64,000 nucleotides of DNA from positions 160,910 to 224,909 of the forward strand of contig BDSI01000165.1 in NCBI GenBank assembly GCA_003117195.1, given 5' to 3'. This document shows positions 10,398 through 22,060 of this stretch, in pieces; the stretch's first letter is position 1, and the number at the start of each line of letters is the position of its first letter. The DNA is from Eudorina sp. 2006-703-Eu-15 (taxonomy: Eukaryota; Chlorophyta; Chlorophyceae; Chlamydomonadales; Volvocaceae). The notes beneath the pieces were generated by a model. It saw nothing but the letters and a program-made list of their open reading frames with translations. It had not been told where the DNA came from and ran no database searches. A program made the position numbers and the translations under genes.

Positions 10398-13020
10398 CTA
10401 CTCCGCCCCCCTTGCTTCCGCCCCCTGCTGGGCCTCCTCCCGGCACCGCGCACACCCGCACACGAACCCGTACGACCACTCCAGGTGCCGCCGCCGGGCA
10501 CTGTACGGCAGCGCAACATCCAGGTACGACACGGTGAGCTCCTCGCCGGGTGCTATGTCGCGCCCGGCCACGAACGCGGCCGAGCCGTCCATGTCAGGGA
10601 ACGCCACGTCCAGGGAGGGTTCACAGGAGTGGTTGAAGAGGGAGGCCAGCAGGTAGGCCGCGCTGCCGCTGCTGCCGCCGCCGGCGGTCCCGGCCACCAG
10701 CGCCGAGGCGGCCGCCGCCAGGTCCGACGGGTCGGCGCCCGCCAGCGGGTTGTGAACCTGGCCGTGTTGCGGCGGTGACGTACAGTGCCGGGCCATGACA
10801 CAAAGGGGCAGGCGGGCAGGGGGGGGGCAGGTAAATGGGCGGGGGCGAGATCAAAAGCTGGGGCGGCGGGTGGGGTCGCTGCGCTTTGGAAGCCGACCCC
10901 GCGCACGAACAGCCTCCCGATCGTGTCCTCGTGCTAGTGCCCCGGATCCCCCGAGGCCCCCTCCCTTCCCTGACTACCCCTGGCCACCAGGCCGGAGCCC
11001 GATGACTCGTCGGCCCGCCCCCCGGACGTCCAGCGCAATTTTAACTGTGCCTACCCACTCCTTATCCCACCCCCCCTCCCTCCCCCCCAGCTCCACCTGG
11101 AACACGTTGAGATGCAGTCGCGCCATCACCCCCACGAACCAGTCCAGGTGCAGCCGCTCCCGGACCGCCGCCGACACCACCTCCCCCACCTCCCGCAGCA
11201 ACACCGCCTCAGCCGCCGCGGCGGCCCTCTCCTCCCCTTCCCCCTCCGATTGCAGCGGCGGCTGCGGGCCCTGGCCCGGTGTCCCCGTGCCCCGGGAGTG
11301 CGGCACCCTCGAGGAGGCTTTGGCGGGAGCAGAACCCCGCCAAGACGGCGACTGCGACGGCGGCTGCGGCTGCGGCGCTGACGGCGGGTCGACTGTCCTG
11401 CTGCCTGTACCGCCGTTGGACTGCGGTACGGCAGTGTCCCCACCGAGTCCCAGGGCCGCTACCAGGTTTCGGAGCGCCGCGGGGTCGGTCGCCAGCGCGC
11501 TCAGCGCCTGCGTGAGCAGCCGGTGTTGCTCCAGCCAGGGCTCGGGGTAGGGGGGAGCCACGTTGGCGAAACACAGCACGTGCAGGCTGCGCAGCGGGTC
11601 GCCCCGAGTAACGTCACCGGCAGTAGCAGCACCGAGGGCAGTAGCAGGCGCAGGGGCAACAGGAGGCGCAGCAGCGTCTAGGCTCGCCTGCTGTGAGGCT
11701 TCAACAGCCGCCCCACTCGCCGAGGCCCCTGCGCGGTCGATCCTGCCGTACAGGTGCAAATGTTGTCGTACTGCCTCTGCCACTTCCATGAACGCCAGGC
11801 GCGCCGCCATCAGCGGGAAGCGCTCCCCATATCCTCGGCATTGCTCGTATAGCTCCGTCAACGGGTCCCGGCTGTTGCTACCGCTGCCGCTGCTGCCGCT
11901 GCTGCTGCTGCTGAAATCGGCCCTGGCGGCTGCGGCGGCGGCGGCTGCCGCCGCCACCGCCGCCGCTTCCTCCGCCGCGAGGTACTGCCCCAGTGCGGCC
12001 TCCACGCAGGCATCGCAGCAGAAGCGGCGGCCGCCGGGTCTGCGCACCGGGCTCGGGCTGAGGGCCAGGGGCGCCAGGCAGTGGTAGCACACCTGGGAGC
12101 GGGGAGGAGGCAGGCGCGAGGGGGCACACATCAACCCCCCTGCCAGCTGCCACCATCACCCCAACGAAGATACGGGTCCCTCTGTCAATAAAGACCGCGA
12201 AACGGGTCCCTCCCTCAGCGCGGGTGGGTGGGCGGCGGGGGCCCTCGCATCCAGCGGCATGAAGGCTCGTGGCTGCCTGGGACCCACCCGCCCACCCCGT
12301 TTGAAGTCGCGGTACCGCTGGAACCTTCCGGGCGGTAGCTAAGCGGTGCACCCTTGGGTGGCGTTAGGGTTGGTCCTCCCTTTCGCCTTGCGGGGGACAA
12401 GGAGTCTGCGTTCTGCGGCTGTTACCGATGGCCCGTTGGGACGATACACGCAAACAACCTGCACACGGTACGGTACGGTACGGTACGGTGCGCACAAGCT
12501 GCGGTTTGCGCCAGGCGGGATTCCTCGCTCACTCGCTCATCAAGGCACGGCCGTCTCAATTACACGGGCGCAGTGCCCTAGTGCCCCTTCCCCATCGCCC
12601 CGCCCCGGGTCCCCTGTCACCGCACCGGGTGTGGCCCGGCCTGCTCCGGGGAGACCAACAGGGGCGCCTCCCGGTGGACCACCTCCCCCACCGGGATGGG
12701 TCGGGAGGCCACCAGGCCGCGACCCCGACCTGCAATCTGCGGTACGGGAAGTGCGCGGGGCCGGAGAGAAGTGGAGGGGGAGAGACAGGGAGAGAGAGAG
12801 AGAGAGACGTACGGGGAACCGCAACAGGAACTGGTTGCAGTACAAGTACGGGACGTACACTGCGGCCCACCGACCTGGGTCACGGTGAAGGGCTTGCCCT
12901 CCAGCAGCGGCGCCAACACCTCAGCGGCGGAGGGTGGCCGCCGCGGCGGCGGGGCCGTTGGCGGGGGGGCCGACAGCTGCCGCGGGTGGTCCGACCCGCA
13001 GCCGCTGACATTGCGCCGCT
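10398..13020 (-). CDS. SMYD-like SET-domain methyltransferase with a split SET domain
   Basis: Probable lysine methyltransferase, histone or non-histone. Exons in coding order: from at least 13020 to 12875 (ends LEGKPFTVTQ), 12736-12626 (GRGLVASRPIPVGEVVH, first part of SET), 12092-11097 (332 codons, opening with a MYND-like zinc finger CYHC...RRFCCDAC and ending LHLNVFQ), and 10757-10398 (LFNHSCEPSLDVAF, APGEELTVSYLDV, then YGFVCGCARC as post-SET cysteines, and the stop). The phases match at every junction. SET-N, zinc finger and SET-C in this order are the SMYD/ASHR-type layout. The long middle exon carries extended Ala-, Ser-, Gln- and Pro-rich stretches between the zinc finger and the SET core. 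The true start codon was not found; the first exon's frame stays open upstream to about 13,200 without a convincing Met. Confidence 0.8.
12466..12490. repeat. (GGTAC)n pentanucleotide repeat
   Basis: Five tandem copies of CGGTA/GGTAC in the intron between the zinc-finger exon and the first SET exon. A short (GA)n run at about 12788-12806 lies in the preceding intron. Confidence 0.85.
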
Positions 13021-13752
13021 GAACCAGCGGCCCACAGATACCCTCGCTGCCACCCTGGGGACATCCCTGGCTGCTGCTGGTGTGGCTGCCCTCGGTACAT
13101 GTTCGGATGCGGTGGACGGTGGCAGGCCCGGGTCGCTGTGGTGCGGAGGGTGCGGATGGTGCTGATGGTGCTGTGGCATATGAGGGCCCCCTGGAGGTTT
13201 GCCAGGGACCAGCGGAAATCTGGGGCCCGCCGGCTTCAGCCTCGGCGGCCGCACCTCCGCATGTCAGGGCGAGTCCTGCAGCCGGTTGGACACGCTAGGG
13301 CAATCACCGCGGGGGGTTGCTCAAAACGGTGCTCGCCTTCGGAACAGGTAAAAGGGATGGGTGCTAAGGGCGCAGCGTTCTTCCACGTGCAATTGAAGCT
13401 TCCAATTTTGCCCGCGCCCACCTGAGGACGAACCCGGTAGGCGCCCCAGTAGGCCCGCACTTGTAAGGCAGCATGGTGCCCTGCGAGCAGCCCTCAAAGC
13501 TGCCTGCGTTAGCGAGGACCCCACCATCTATTTCATTGTTTACTAACATACTAAATCGTGTTTTCTGAGCCTTCAACTCATGTTTGTTTGCAACTGGTAC
13601 GGAAATGGCGTGTGTGCTGTGCACTACCTTCATCTGACATGACACAAGATTGCCCTCTCTTCAGCGTTCCTATGTTACATATTATAACATTACATACTTC
13701 ATCCCGATGTGCTGGTGGCCTTGTCCTGGAGGCATTTTGACCCGCCCATGAG
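13021..13752. other. Probable shared upstream region of divergent genes
   Basis: Lies between the minus-strand SET gene and the plus-strand hnRNP U-like gene, so it may carry both promoters or the unplaced 5' exons. 13,500-13,740 is clearly AT-richer than the flanking genes. No TATA-like or other motif could be assigned with confidence. Confidence 0.4.
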
Positions 13753-14907
13753 ATGGCGCAGGATGGCTCCGCGTCGGGCTTCCTCTACGGTGTCACGCTC
13801 AATCCTCTGGACTGCAATTTGGACATGATTCTCAGCAATGACAGACTGTCTGCACACACTCTTTCGGAGGCGGGCTGCGGCTATTGCTGGTCGGGAGTGC
13901 GAGCGAACCTGGGCATCTTCGCACGGGGTGAGGTTTGACCAAAGGCTTACCGAACTGGGGGCGCCAACCCCGCAATCATCCCCCACAGGCTCTCCATCTG
14001 TGACGTCAAGCTCCGTGGCTGGTCTCTGCATCGTTCACATCACTCGGTACCTGACCTTTGCCGGTCGCCCTACCTCATGAACTCCACACTCCAGACTGTA
14101 CATGCCGCCCTCAACCCCTGTTTACTGGTCACTGCCTTGCAGTTTCGATAATACCCCTCCTTCTGCACGTGATACTGCGATATTTGCAATCCCATGCGGT
14201 TTTCAGTCTGGTTTCCCTTGTTTCGTCCCACAACCCTGGTGCCATGACCTCGGCCCATCCCTGTGTCGCGCCGCACTCCGCACAGGCAAGTTTTACTTCC
14301 GAGTCACGATAGGATCCCCCCGGGTGGTCAACGTGCACAACACCGAGGCGCTGTCCACCGCGTTTGGTGTCCGCGTGGGCGTGTCGCGCTTCCAGACAGC
14401 GGTGGAGCAGCTGGGGGAGGTGGGGACGGGACGGGACACCGAGCCGCGTGGAGGGCGATACAACAAGAGACAAAGCCCTCCATTGTGGCCAAAGACATAC
14501 AGATCTTCTGACGGCGGGCGCCATGAACAAGTGATCTGCATGCTAGTGCCCCGTCCTCCCTTCTCCCCGCACTTGTTTAGTCTCGCCTCCCCAACCGCCT
14601 CCCTAACCGCCTGCGTCGCTCCCCCATGCGCGCCTCCCTGCCTCCCGCCCTCTCCCCCCTCCCGCCAGGTGCCCAGCTCCTGGGCGTTCTGCAGCACCGG
14701 CAGTCGCGCCAGCTTCCCCTGGTCAGCCGCGGGCGGTGGGCCCCATGCGGAGGGCCCTGCGGGCACCGCGCCCTCGGGCTACCCCGTATTCGAGCAGGAC
14801 GTCGGTCCCCAGCTGGCCCCGGGGGACACGGTGGCCATCGCCCTGGACCTGGCGCCCATGCCACCGGCAGCGCCAGCCCAGACAGCAGGGGAAGCCGGTG
14901 GGGCCTC

Positions 14908-14942
<35 letters not shown>

Positions 14943-17900
14943 GCACGTTGTGGATGGCGGTCAATGACGGGGAGATGGTGCGGCTGTTCTCGGTGCCGCT
15001 GCCCAACCACCCAACCCAGGTGGGACGTGATGGGGGGCACGGACGGCATAGACGGCGCTTCTCTTTCAACTGCACTATGGACTGCAATGGAGGGCAAAGC
15101 TTGTCGTACGGTGAACCCTCGTGAGGAGTCTCGCCTGGCGGCACTGAGCCCGTCCGCCTTTCCATGCAACACCCTTTGCACCACTTTGTACATACACACC
15201 ACGACTGTTCGCTGCCCCCGCTGCCCCCGTCTCTCCGCGCCGCCAACCCCCGGCCTCATGCCAGTCGTACTTTCCGCACGTCCTGCTCCGAAACGTGTCC
15301 ATCACTGCCGACTTTGTGGGCAGCCAAGCTCCCGAGCGACAGCCGCAGCAGCCGCAGCCGTCCGACGAGCCGGTGCCCCAGCGGCACCAGCCGCTGCCAC
15401 CGGGGCTGCGGGCTCAGGGCTTCGAGCCCTGGCAGGTGGGTGGCCGCGGAGGCTGGGTTGGGTGGCCGCGGGGCCCACTCGGGGAGCCTGCCGCGGGGAA
15501 AGGGACTGCGAAGAATTCCCTACTTGTTGGCGGTGTTTGTTAGGTGTGTCTGCGACCTGCGGACGATCCCATGGGGCCTCAGCGCTGGTACGACTGGTAG
15601 GGGGCTGCTCGGGGTCGAGGAGGAAAATAATAACCATACCTAGAAACGAACGGGGTAGGGGGCTGCTCGGGGGCCTCGCATACGGGAGGGCTCCCCCTCC
15701 TCCCTCCTCCTCCCCGTCCTACGCCCACGCGCACCCACCCCCCACCCCTCCACGCCGGATGGCCCTCAGGCTGCCACCCTGCTGACGGCGGACTGTGTGA
15801 GTACGATGCCCTCGGGACAGCTGCCGCCCGCCTCCAAGTGCGAGGTGATAGTGATGACAGGTGGGTTGGGGGGAGGGTGAGTTGGAGCGGGGGTGCCGTG
15901 ACTTTCCGCCCCCACCGTGCTCCTCCCTTTCCCTCCCTGCCGCGCCCAGGCTTGCCCGGCAGCGGCAAGACCTCGTGGGCCGTCCGCCACTGCGCCGCCC
16001 ATCCCGCCAGGAGGTACTGCGTGCTGGGGCCGCAGCTTGTGCAGGAGCAGATGAGGGTGAGGGTGAGGGTGGTGGCGGTCAGGGTCTCGAGGGAGGGGCA
16101 GAGCGGGGTACGACACCCTCCCTCCCTCCTGGGTTCGTTTTTCGGAATTTCTTTCTTTTTTCATTTTAACCCTCCCTCCTCCTCCTGCCCCTCGCTGTCC
16201 GCAGCTGTCCTGCCCCCGCACCCGGCGGTTCCACTACGTGGGTAAGCCCGAGGAGGTGTTTGCGCTGGTGAGCGACACGCTGGGGCGGCTGATGGAGAGG
16301 GCACCCGCCACACCGAGGAACTACATCCTGGACCGGACACAGTGAGCGCGACTGAGGGGGCCGCTGTCGGAAGAGGGGCGGAAGAGGGCTGGGCGTAGGG
16401 GCGCGTTGCAGGCGGGGCCCAAGAGGCGAAGCACCGCCTCCCAAAAGCGTGTTGTGTTGGAAGGACCAGCGTGTCTGTCTGGGGACGCGGGGAGTACGAT
16501 GCCTGCACCCTTGACCCCCTTATGTTGCTTCCCCCTTATGTCTGTTCCAGGTCCACGCAACACATATGGAACCGCCCAGACCCCTGGTCCCTGCGGCCCT
16601 CTGCCCTCTCGTGCCTCTTATTGGCCTCCTCCGCAGCGTCACTCCCGAGGCCCGGGCGGCGGCGGTGGGGCCCTTCCGCGAGGCGGGCTTCCGCTGCGTG
16701 AGCGCCGCGGTGGTGGTGACGGAGGGCGCCCTGTTCGCTCAGCAGAAGGAGGCGTTCGAGCGCGAGGGCAAGGTGGTGCCGGACGACGTGATGGCGCGGC
16801 TGAGAGGTGCGGCGCGGCGGAGGGAAGTCGGGGGAGGGAGGCGGCGGCTGGGCGGTGGCAGGGGCTATGAAGGAATGGGGGTGAACGGCGGCTGGGCGGT
16901 GGCAGGCGTGATGAAGGAGTGGGTGGAGTGCTGATGTCACTCAGTAAAGAGCGTTCGACAATCGAGTCCAGGGCTCCAGGCGCTTAAATTGCTTTGAAGG
17001 GAAATGGCTGGGCCGAGATTCGGATTCGCATGTGACTTGGGGCGGCACCGTCGCAGAAGCGCGAGCTGCGCGAAATCCGACGAGTGTAGCAGCACGGGGT
17101 GGCGGCATAGGTTTGGCTGCACGGGGTCAGGCACCGATTCATTCGTCCCCTACCTCGTTCCGCCTCCCTCCCCTCCCCCTGTTCCCCAATCCTTACCCCT
17201 CCCCCTCGTATGTCGGTGGGGCTGTGACGCAGCGGACTTCACTCTCCCCTCGCCCGAGGAGGGCTTCGAGGACGTGATGTACCCGCAGCTGGCGGGGATG
17301 GCGGCGGTGGCGGCGGTCAACAAGCAACGAAAAGAGGCGCGCGCGTGGCTGCAGTGGAAGCTGCAGGTACGGCGCACTCGATTGTGTGTTTAACAAGAAG
17401 CCCATTGTGTGTGTTTGTGCTTGTGGATGGAGATGGGTTTGAGTAGGAGGGCGAGCGGGTAATTCCAGGTGCAAGCCCAGCAACGATGTGTGTGGGGCCG
17501 GGGGAAACACAGCTCGGATTCCTGGGTCGATGAATGCCACCGCCGCAGAACGGAGTGGCGGTGCACCACCCGTTCACCTGGTGTTACGTCCGTTGGGATC
17601 ACGCCGCAGGACGGGTGCCGGCGTGCTCCCAGGTACCCTCCCTGATGGAGGCGCCCGCGAACCTGTGGACGCGATCCATGCGGTGCCGTATCCACCGGGT
17701 GGGCGGCGCTGAGCCCCACCCCGGCTTGGCTCACATCCCCGCCCTCCATCACCCCCCAGTGCGCCCAAGTTCAGGACGAGTACGGCCACATGGACGGCGA
17801 CGTGCAGCAAGGCCGTCGCCAGCCTGAGGCCGAGGCCGAGGGCGCGGAGCATCTCGCCGCTGCCGCCGCCGACGCCGCACGCCCGGCGGCGGCGGAGGCG

Positions 17901-19589
17901 CCGCCGCGGCAGCCGTCTTCGGGGTCAGCGGCGGCGGCACAGTGGATGAACGGATCCGGATCTGGGTCCGCGGTGGGTGCGGCGGAGAAGGGCGCTGCCG
18001 CCGCGGATGGCCACGGCGGCGATGGCGGCGGCGGCGGCAGCCGGGAGGGCTCCCTGCCGCCGCTGCCGCCGGACTCGCCACCGCTTCCGACGAGTGCCGT
18101 TGGGCCGCCGCCGCTGCCCGACACTGCGATGTCGGGGCATGAGCTGTCACCGCCACTGCCGCAGCCGGAGGCGCAAGGACCCGTGGGTCAGCAACCTCCT
18201 CAGCGGCCGCCGCCCCTGCACCCATCACACATGCAGCACCAGCAGCAGCACTCCCAGCAGCACCCTCAGCAGCAGCTGGCTGCCGGCCCGGATCAGCTTC
18301 CGCCGCAGCCCGACTTCCCGCCGCTGGTCCCGCCCGACGGCGAGTTACCTCCGCCGCGGGTTCGGCAATCGGGTGCCCAACACCCGCAGCCGTACATGCC
18401 GCAGGTCCAGCAGCCTTTCCATCCGCAGCAGCAGCAGCAGCCGCAAGCGATAGAGATGCCGTCACTGTTCGCGCCCAACGCGCAGCAGCTGCCGCAGCCG
18501 CAGGCGTTGCTGCCACTGCAGTCGCACCTGCTGCCGCCGCCGCCGCCACAGCCGGCGCTGGGCCCCGCCCAGCCCCCTCAGCGCCGGATCAGCAGCGGAG
18601 GCAGCGGCGCCCTAGGTGGCGGCGGACCCTTCCCCAACTTCGTGCAGCTGCCCCAGCAGCAGCAACAGCAGCGGCAGCAGCTGCTGCAGCAACAGCCTAT
18701 GCTGCAGCCACAACAAGCGCCGGGCTCGGGCCAACAGATGATGTTAGGTTCCGGAGCAATGGGTGCCGGGGGGTTCGTACCAGGAGGCATGCAGGGCCCT
18801 ATGTCGGGCCCTATGCTACCCGGCCGTATGTCGGGGAGTGGCGCCATGGACATGTCGGGCCAGGGAGGGAGCAGCGGGGGAGGTGGAGGGATGGGAATGG
18901 GGGTCCCGGGTGGGGTACAGTTCGGGAGGGGCGGCGGAGGCATGGCGATGGGCGGGGGGGTTCCGGCCGGGCAGAGGCTGGGCGGCGGGGGCGGCTTCGG
19001 GCCGCATCCGGGAGGCGGCGACGGCATGGGCATGGGCATGGGGATGGGCTCGAGCATGGCAGGCCCTGGCAGCATGGGCATGGGGATAGGCCCGGGCCCG
19101 GGGATGGCCATGCAGGGCTTTGGGGCCATGGCAGGCTCAGGCGGCATGGGCATGGGGATGGGGTTGCCGGGCGGCGGCGGTGCCATGGGTGGTGGGGGCC
19201 CGCCGGGTGGCATGATGGGAATGGGGGCGGCGCAGGGAGTGGGTCCGGGCTTTGGAGTGCCGGGCGGAGGAGGGATGGGGCCGGCCTTGCAGGGCGGCAT
19301 GGGCTCGAGGATGGGCACGGGAGGCGGCGGCGACGGCATGGGCATGGGCATGGGGATGGGTGCGCAGGGAGGCGGCATGGGGCCCGTGGGTATGCAGGGC
19401 CCTGGGGGCATGGGACTGGGGATGGGAATGCAGGGGCCGGGGGGTGTGGCCATAGGCGGCGCAGGCGCGATGGGGATGGGGATGGGGATGCAGGGGCCGG
19501 GGCCAGGGGGATTGCCGCCGGTGATGCAGCACATGCAGCAGATGCAGATGATGCAGCAGGGCTTCAGGCCGCCGGGTGCGGGGCGGTGA
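13753..19589 (+). CDS. hnRNP U-like protein A (SPRY + P-loop kinase-like domain, long Met/Gly-rich tail)
   Basis: Likely nuclear RNA-binding/scaffold protein of the hnRNP U-like family. Ten exons splice in frame to 1,099 codons plus stop: 13753-13927, 14286-14419, 14669-15019, 15265-15435, 15770-15860, 15950-16056, 16205-16341, 16637-16806, 17233-17366, 17760-19589. Exons 1-4 form the SPRY domain (DCNLDMILSNDRLSA, YCWSGVRANLGIF, SSWAFCSTGSRASFPWS), with a 10-Gln tract before GTLWMAVNDGEMVRLFSVPL. Exons 5-9 form the P-loop kinase-like domain: KCEVIVMTGLPGSGKTSW (Walker A), NYILDRT, FREAGFRCVSAAVV. The last exon encodes a Gln/His/Pro-rich part and then more than 200 residues of Met/Gly repeats where animal hnRNP U has RGG repeats. 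No SAP domain is seen, so an upstream exon could be missing. A damaged-tail paralogue follows directly downstream. Confidence 0.85.
14912..14942 (+). repeat. CAG trinucleotide repeat (poly-Gln) in hnRNP U-like gene A
   Basis: A (CAG)n tract coding for 10 Gln inside the SPRY-coding exon 3. The same tract with the same length is kept in copy B (about 22028-22058). Confidence 0.9.
18880..19520 (+). repeat. Met/Gly-coding low-complexity repeats (GGCATGGGCATGGGGATG type)
   Basis: Imperfect GGNATG repeats encode long MGMGMG stretches with MQGPG interruptions in the last exon of hnRNP U-like gene A. The reading frame is intact through the whole repeat. Confidence 0.85.
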
Positions 19590-20487
19590 CGGCCCTGCAA
19601 GGGGAAGCGATCCCTATTTACCCCCCACAGGGCTGGGAGGGGGGTCCTGGAGGTGCGGCTCTCTGTCTTCCGGTCGTTTTGCGAGGTTCCTAGACGTGTG
19701 CACTGTGCAGAGCATGGCAATTGGTATACCGTATTTGTGGTGGCGACCAACACCAGGACCGCAACAGGAGCCGGGTGTAGTACGTGGGTGTGCGGGACGC
19801 ACACTGCCCCGACCTGGGTGATGGTGGAGGGCATGCGCATGTGGAAGTGGCGGCAGTGATGGCATCCGCTGATGGGGTCGGTGGTATCAGGAATCAGGTG
19901 GTGTCCCAGGATCGCTCTGGTTGGTCCCCCTGGAGGTTTGCCAGGGCCCTGTAGTAGCTGTAGGACACAGTGGACAGTGGAGAGCCCGGTCCAGCCTCGG
20001 CGGTAACTCCTCAACATGGCGATGCGAGGTCCTGCTGACGGCGGGAAATCAACGTTGTTTGTACGGCGTTTAACGATATGCAACAGTGACTCAGAACCGT
20101 AGACGCTCACCATAAGAATTTGCTTCAATAGCTGAGGGGCTGCCTTCGGTATGGCCTTTGCCCACCTGAACTGCAGGCGGCTCAACTGACTTTTAACTTT
20201 ACACGGTCGGCTGTTAAGCCCTCAGACCCATTTTTTATTTCCTTATGATAAAGCTGTTTGACATCATCCAGGGTTGTTTAATTACAGGTCAATCCATTCA
20301 TCTTACGGAAATAGCGTGCGTGGCTCCTATACAAGACCGGCATGGCATGCTATTATAATATGTACCTAACGTGGCAAGGCGGTGCTCTCAACCTTTTCGT
20401 AACCGCTTCATGGTGTAACCTGCTATAGGTATTTATTTTGTAAGCCTCTGATCTGCAGAAAGCGCTGTGCAGCGAACCGGCCATGAA
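19590..20487. other. Intergenic between the two hnRNP U-like genes
   Basis: 3' flank of copy A and 5' flank of copy B. The second half (about 20,080-20,460) is AT-richer, as is the corresponding region ahead of copy A. No gene, RNA or clear regulatory motif recognised. Confidence 0.4.
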
Positions 20488-22025
20488 ATGGTCCCGGATG
20501 TCTCCGCATCGGCCTTCCTCTACGGCGTTACGCTCAATCCTCTGGACTGCAATTTGGACATGATTCTCAGCAATGACAGACTGTCCGCACACACTCTTTC
20601 GGAGGCGGGCTGCGGCTATTGCTGGTCGGGAGTGCGAGCGAACCTGGGCATCTTCGGACGGGGTGAGGTTTGACCAAAGGCTTGCAATCTTGCCGTTTCC
20701 TACTCGCCAAGACATGGTATCGCGACTGCTCTTCATGACACGTGGGCTTCCCGACCCGGGCCTTTCCCCCATGGCTCCCGCTTCCCCATCAGGCGAAACT
20801 CTTTGATCGCGATATCATTTGCTGGCTTCGTTGCTGCCTGCCTCACACCCCTTTCGACGGTTTCAACACTCAGCCGTCGCCCAACCAGTGACCCCTGTTG
20901 CTCTACCCCTCCCTAGCCAGTTGTGTGACCTCGCAACCGTTCGGAACCCCTCAAATCCTTGCCCCTACCTACGTTGACCCCTGACCCGATCTGGGTCGCC
21001 TCTCTGACCCGATCTGGGTCGCCTCTCTGACCCGATCTGGGTCGCCTCTCTGACCCGATCTGGGTCGCCTCTCTGACCCGATCTGGGTCGCCTCTCTGAC
21101 CCGATGGTCGCCGGCCAGGCAAATTCTTCTTCCGGGTCACCCTGGGACCTGCCCGGCCCGTCAACGTGAAAAGCCACAAGTCGCTGTCCACCGCGTTCGG
21201 TGTCCGCGTGGGCGTGTCGCGCTTCCTGGCAGCGGTGGAGCAGCTGGGGGAGGTGGGATGGGGCCAACAAGTGCTGGGTTGGGGAGGAGGGGGACCGGAG
21301 ACACGTGGGTCAGTGGCGCAAGGTGCAGGCGCTGCGTAGACGGCACTCAGAGCATCGAGGCGTGCTCGGGAGGGGTCAGTGGACAGAGACGGGTAACACG
21401 CCCACGTGGAGGATCGCGCACATTGACAGAGAGGTGGGTAATGTGGCAAAGGACCCTGGACAAGGCCCAGACCCGATGCATGCGAGCGTGTGGAAGGCCT
21501 CGGCTATTGATCAGCTGATTGTGCGGGGAGCAGATGCATTGGCGTGGACTGTGGAAGGACGAACACCCGCACTGGGTTTCCCTTAATGACCCCTAAGATG
21601 GGTTTTTCCTTGATGTCTGGGTCGTGCGAGTCGCCATCGCCGGTGACCCCGGGCCCAAAGGCCTGAAGCACCCAGGGCGCGTCCCCTCACTTGTTCGACC
21701 TCGCCTCCCCAACCGCCTCCCTAACCGCCTGCGTCGCTCCCCCATGCGCGCCTCCCTGCCTCCCGCCCTCTCCCCCCTCCCGCCAGGTGCCCAGCTCCTG
21801 GGCGTTCTGCAGCACCGGCAGTCGCGCCAGCTTCCCCTGGTCAGCCGCGGGCGGTGGGGCCCATGCGGAGGGCCCTGCGGGCACCGCCCCCTCGGGCTAC
21901 CCCGTATTCGAGCAGGACGTCGGTCCCCAGCTGGCCCCGGGGGACACGGTGACCCTCGCCCTGGACCTGGCGCCCATGCCACCGGCAGCGCCAGCCCAGA
22001 CAGCAGGGGAAGCCGGTGGGGCCTC

Positions 22026-22060
<35 letters not shown>

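Noticed and set aside
17549..17630. Extra exon of hnRNP U-like copy A (NGVAVHHPFTWCYVRWDH)
   Set aside because: Its acceptor (CGCCGCAG) is not conserved in copy B, while exon 9 to exon 10 splicing keeps frame without it.
18578..20185. Minus-strand proline/methionine/isoleucine-rich frame opposite the Met/Gly tail
   Set aside because: Antisense of the GGNATG repeats; the plus frame is continuous with the hnRNP U-like exons.
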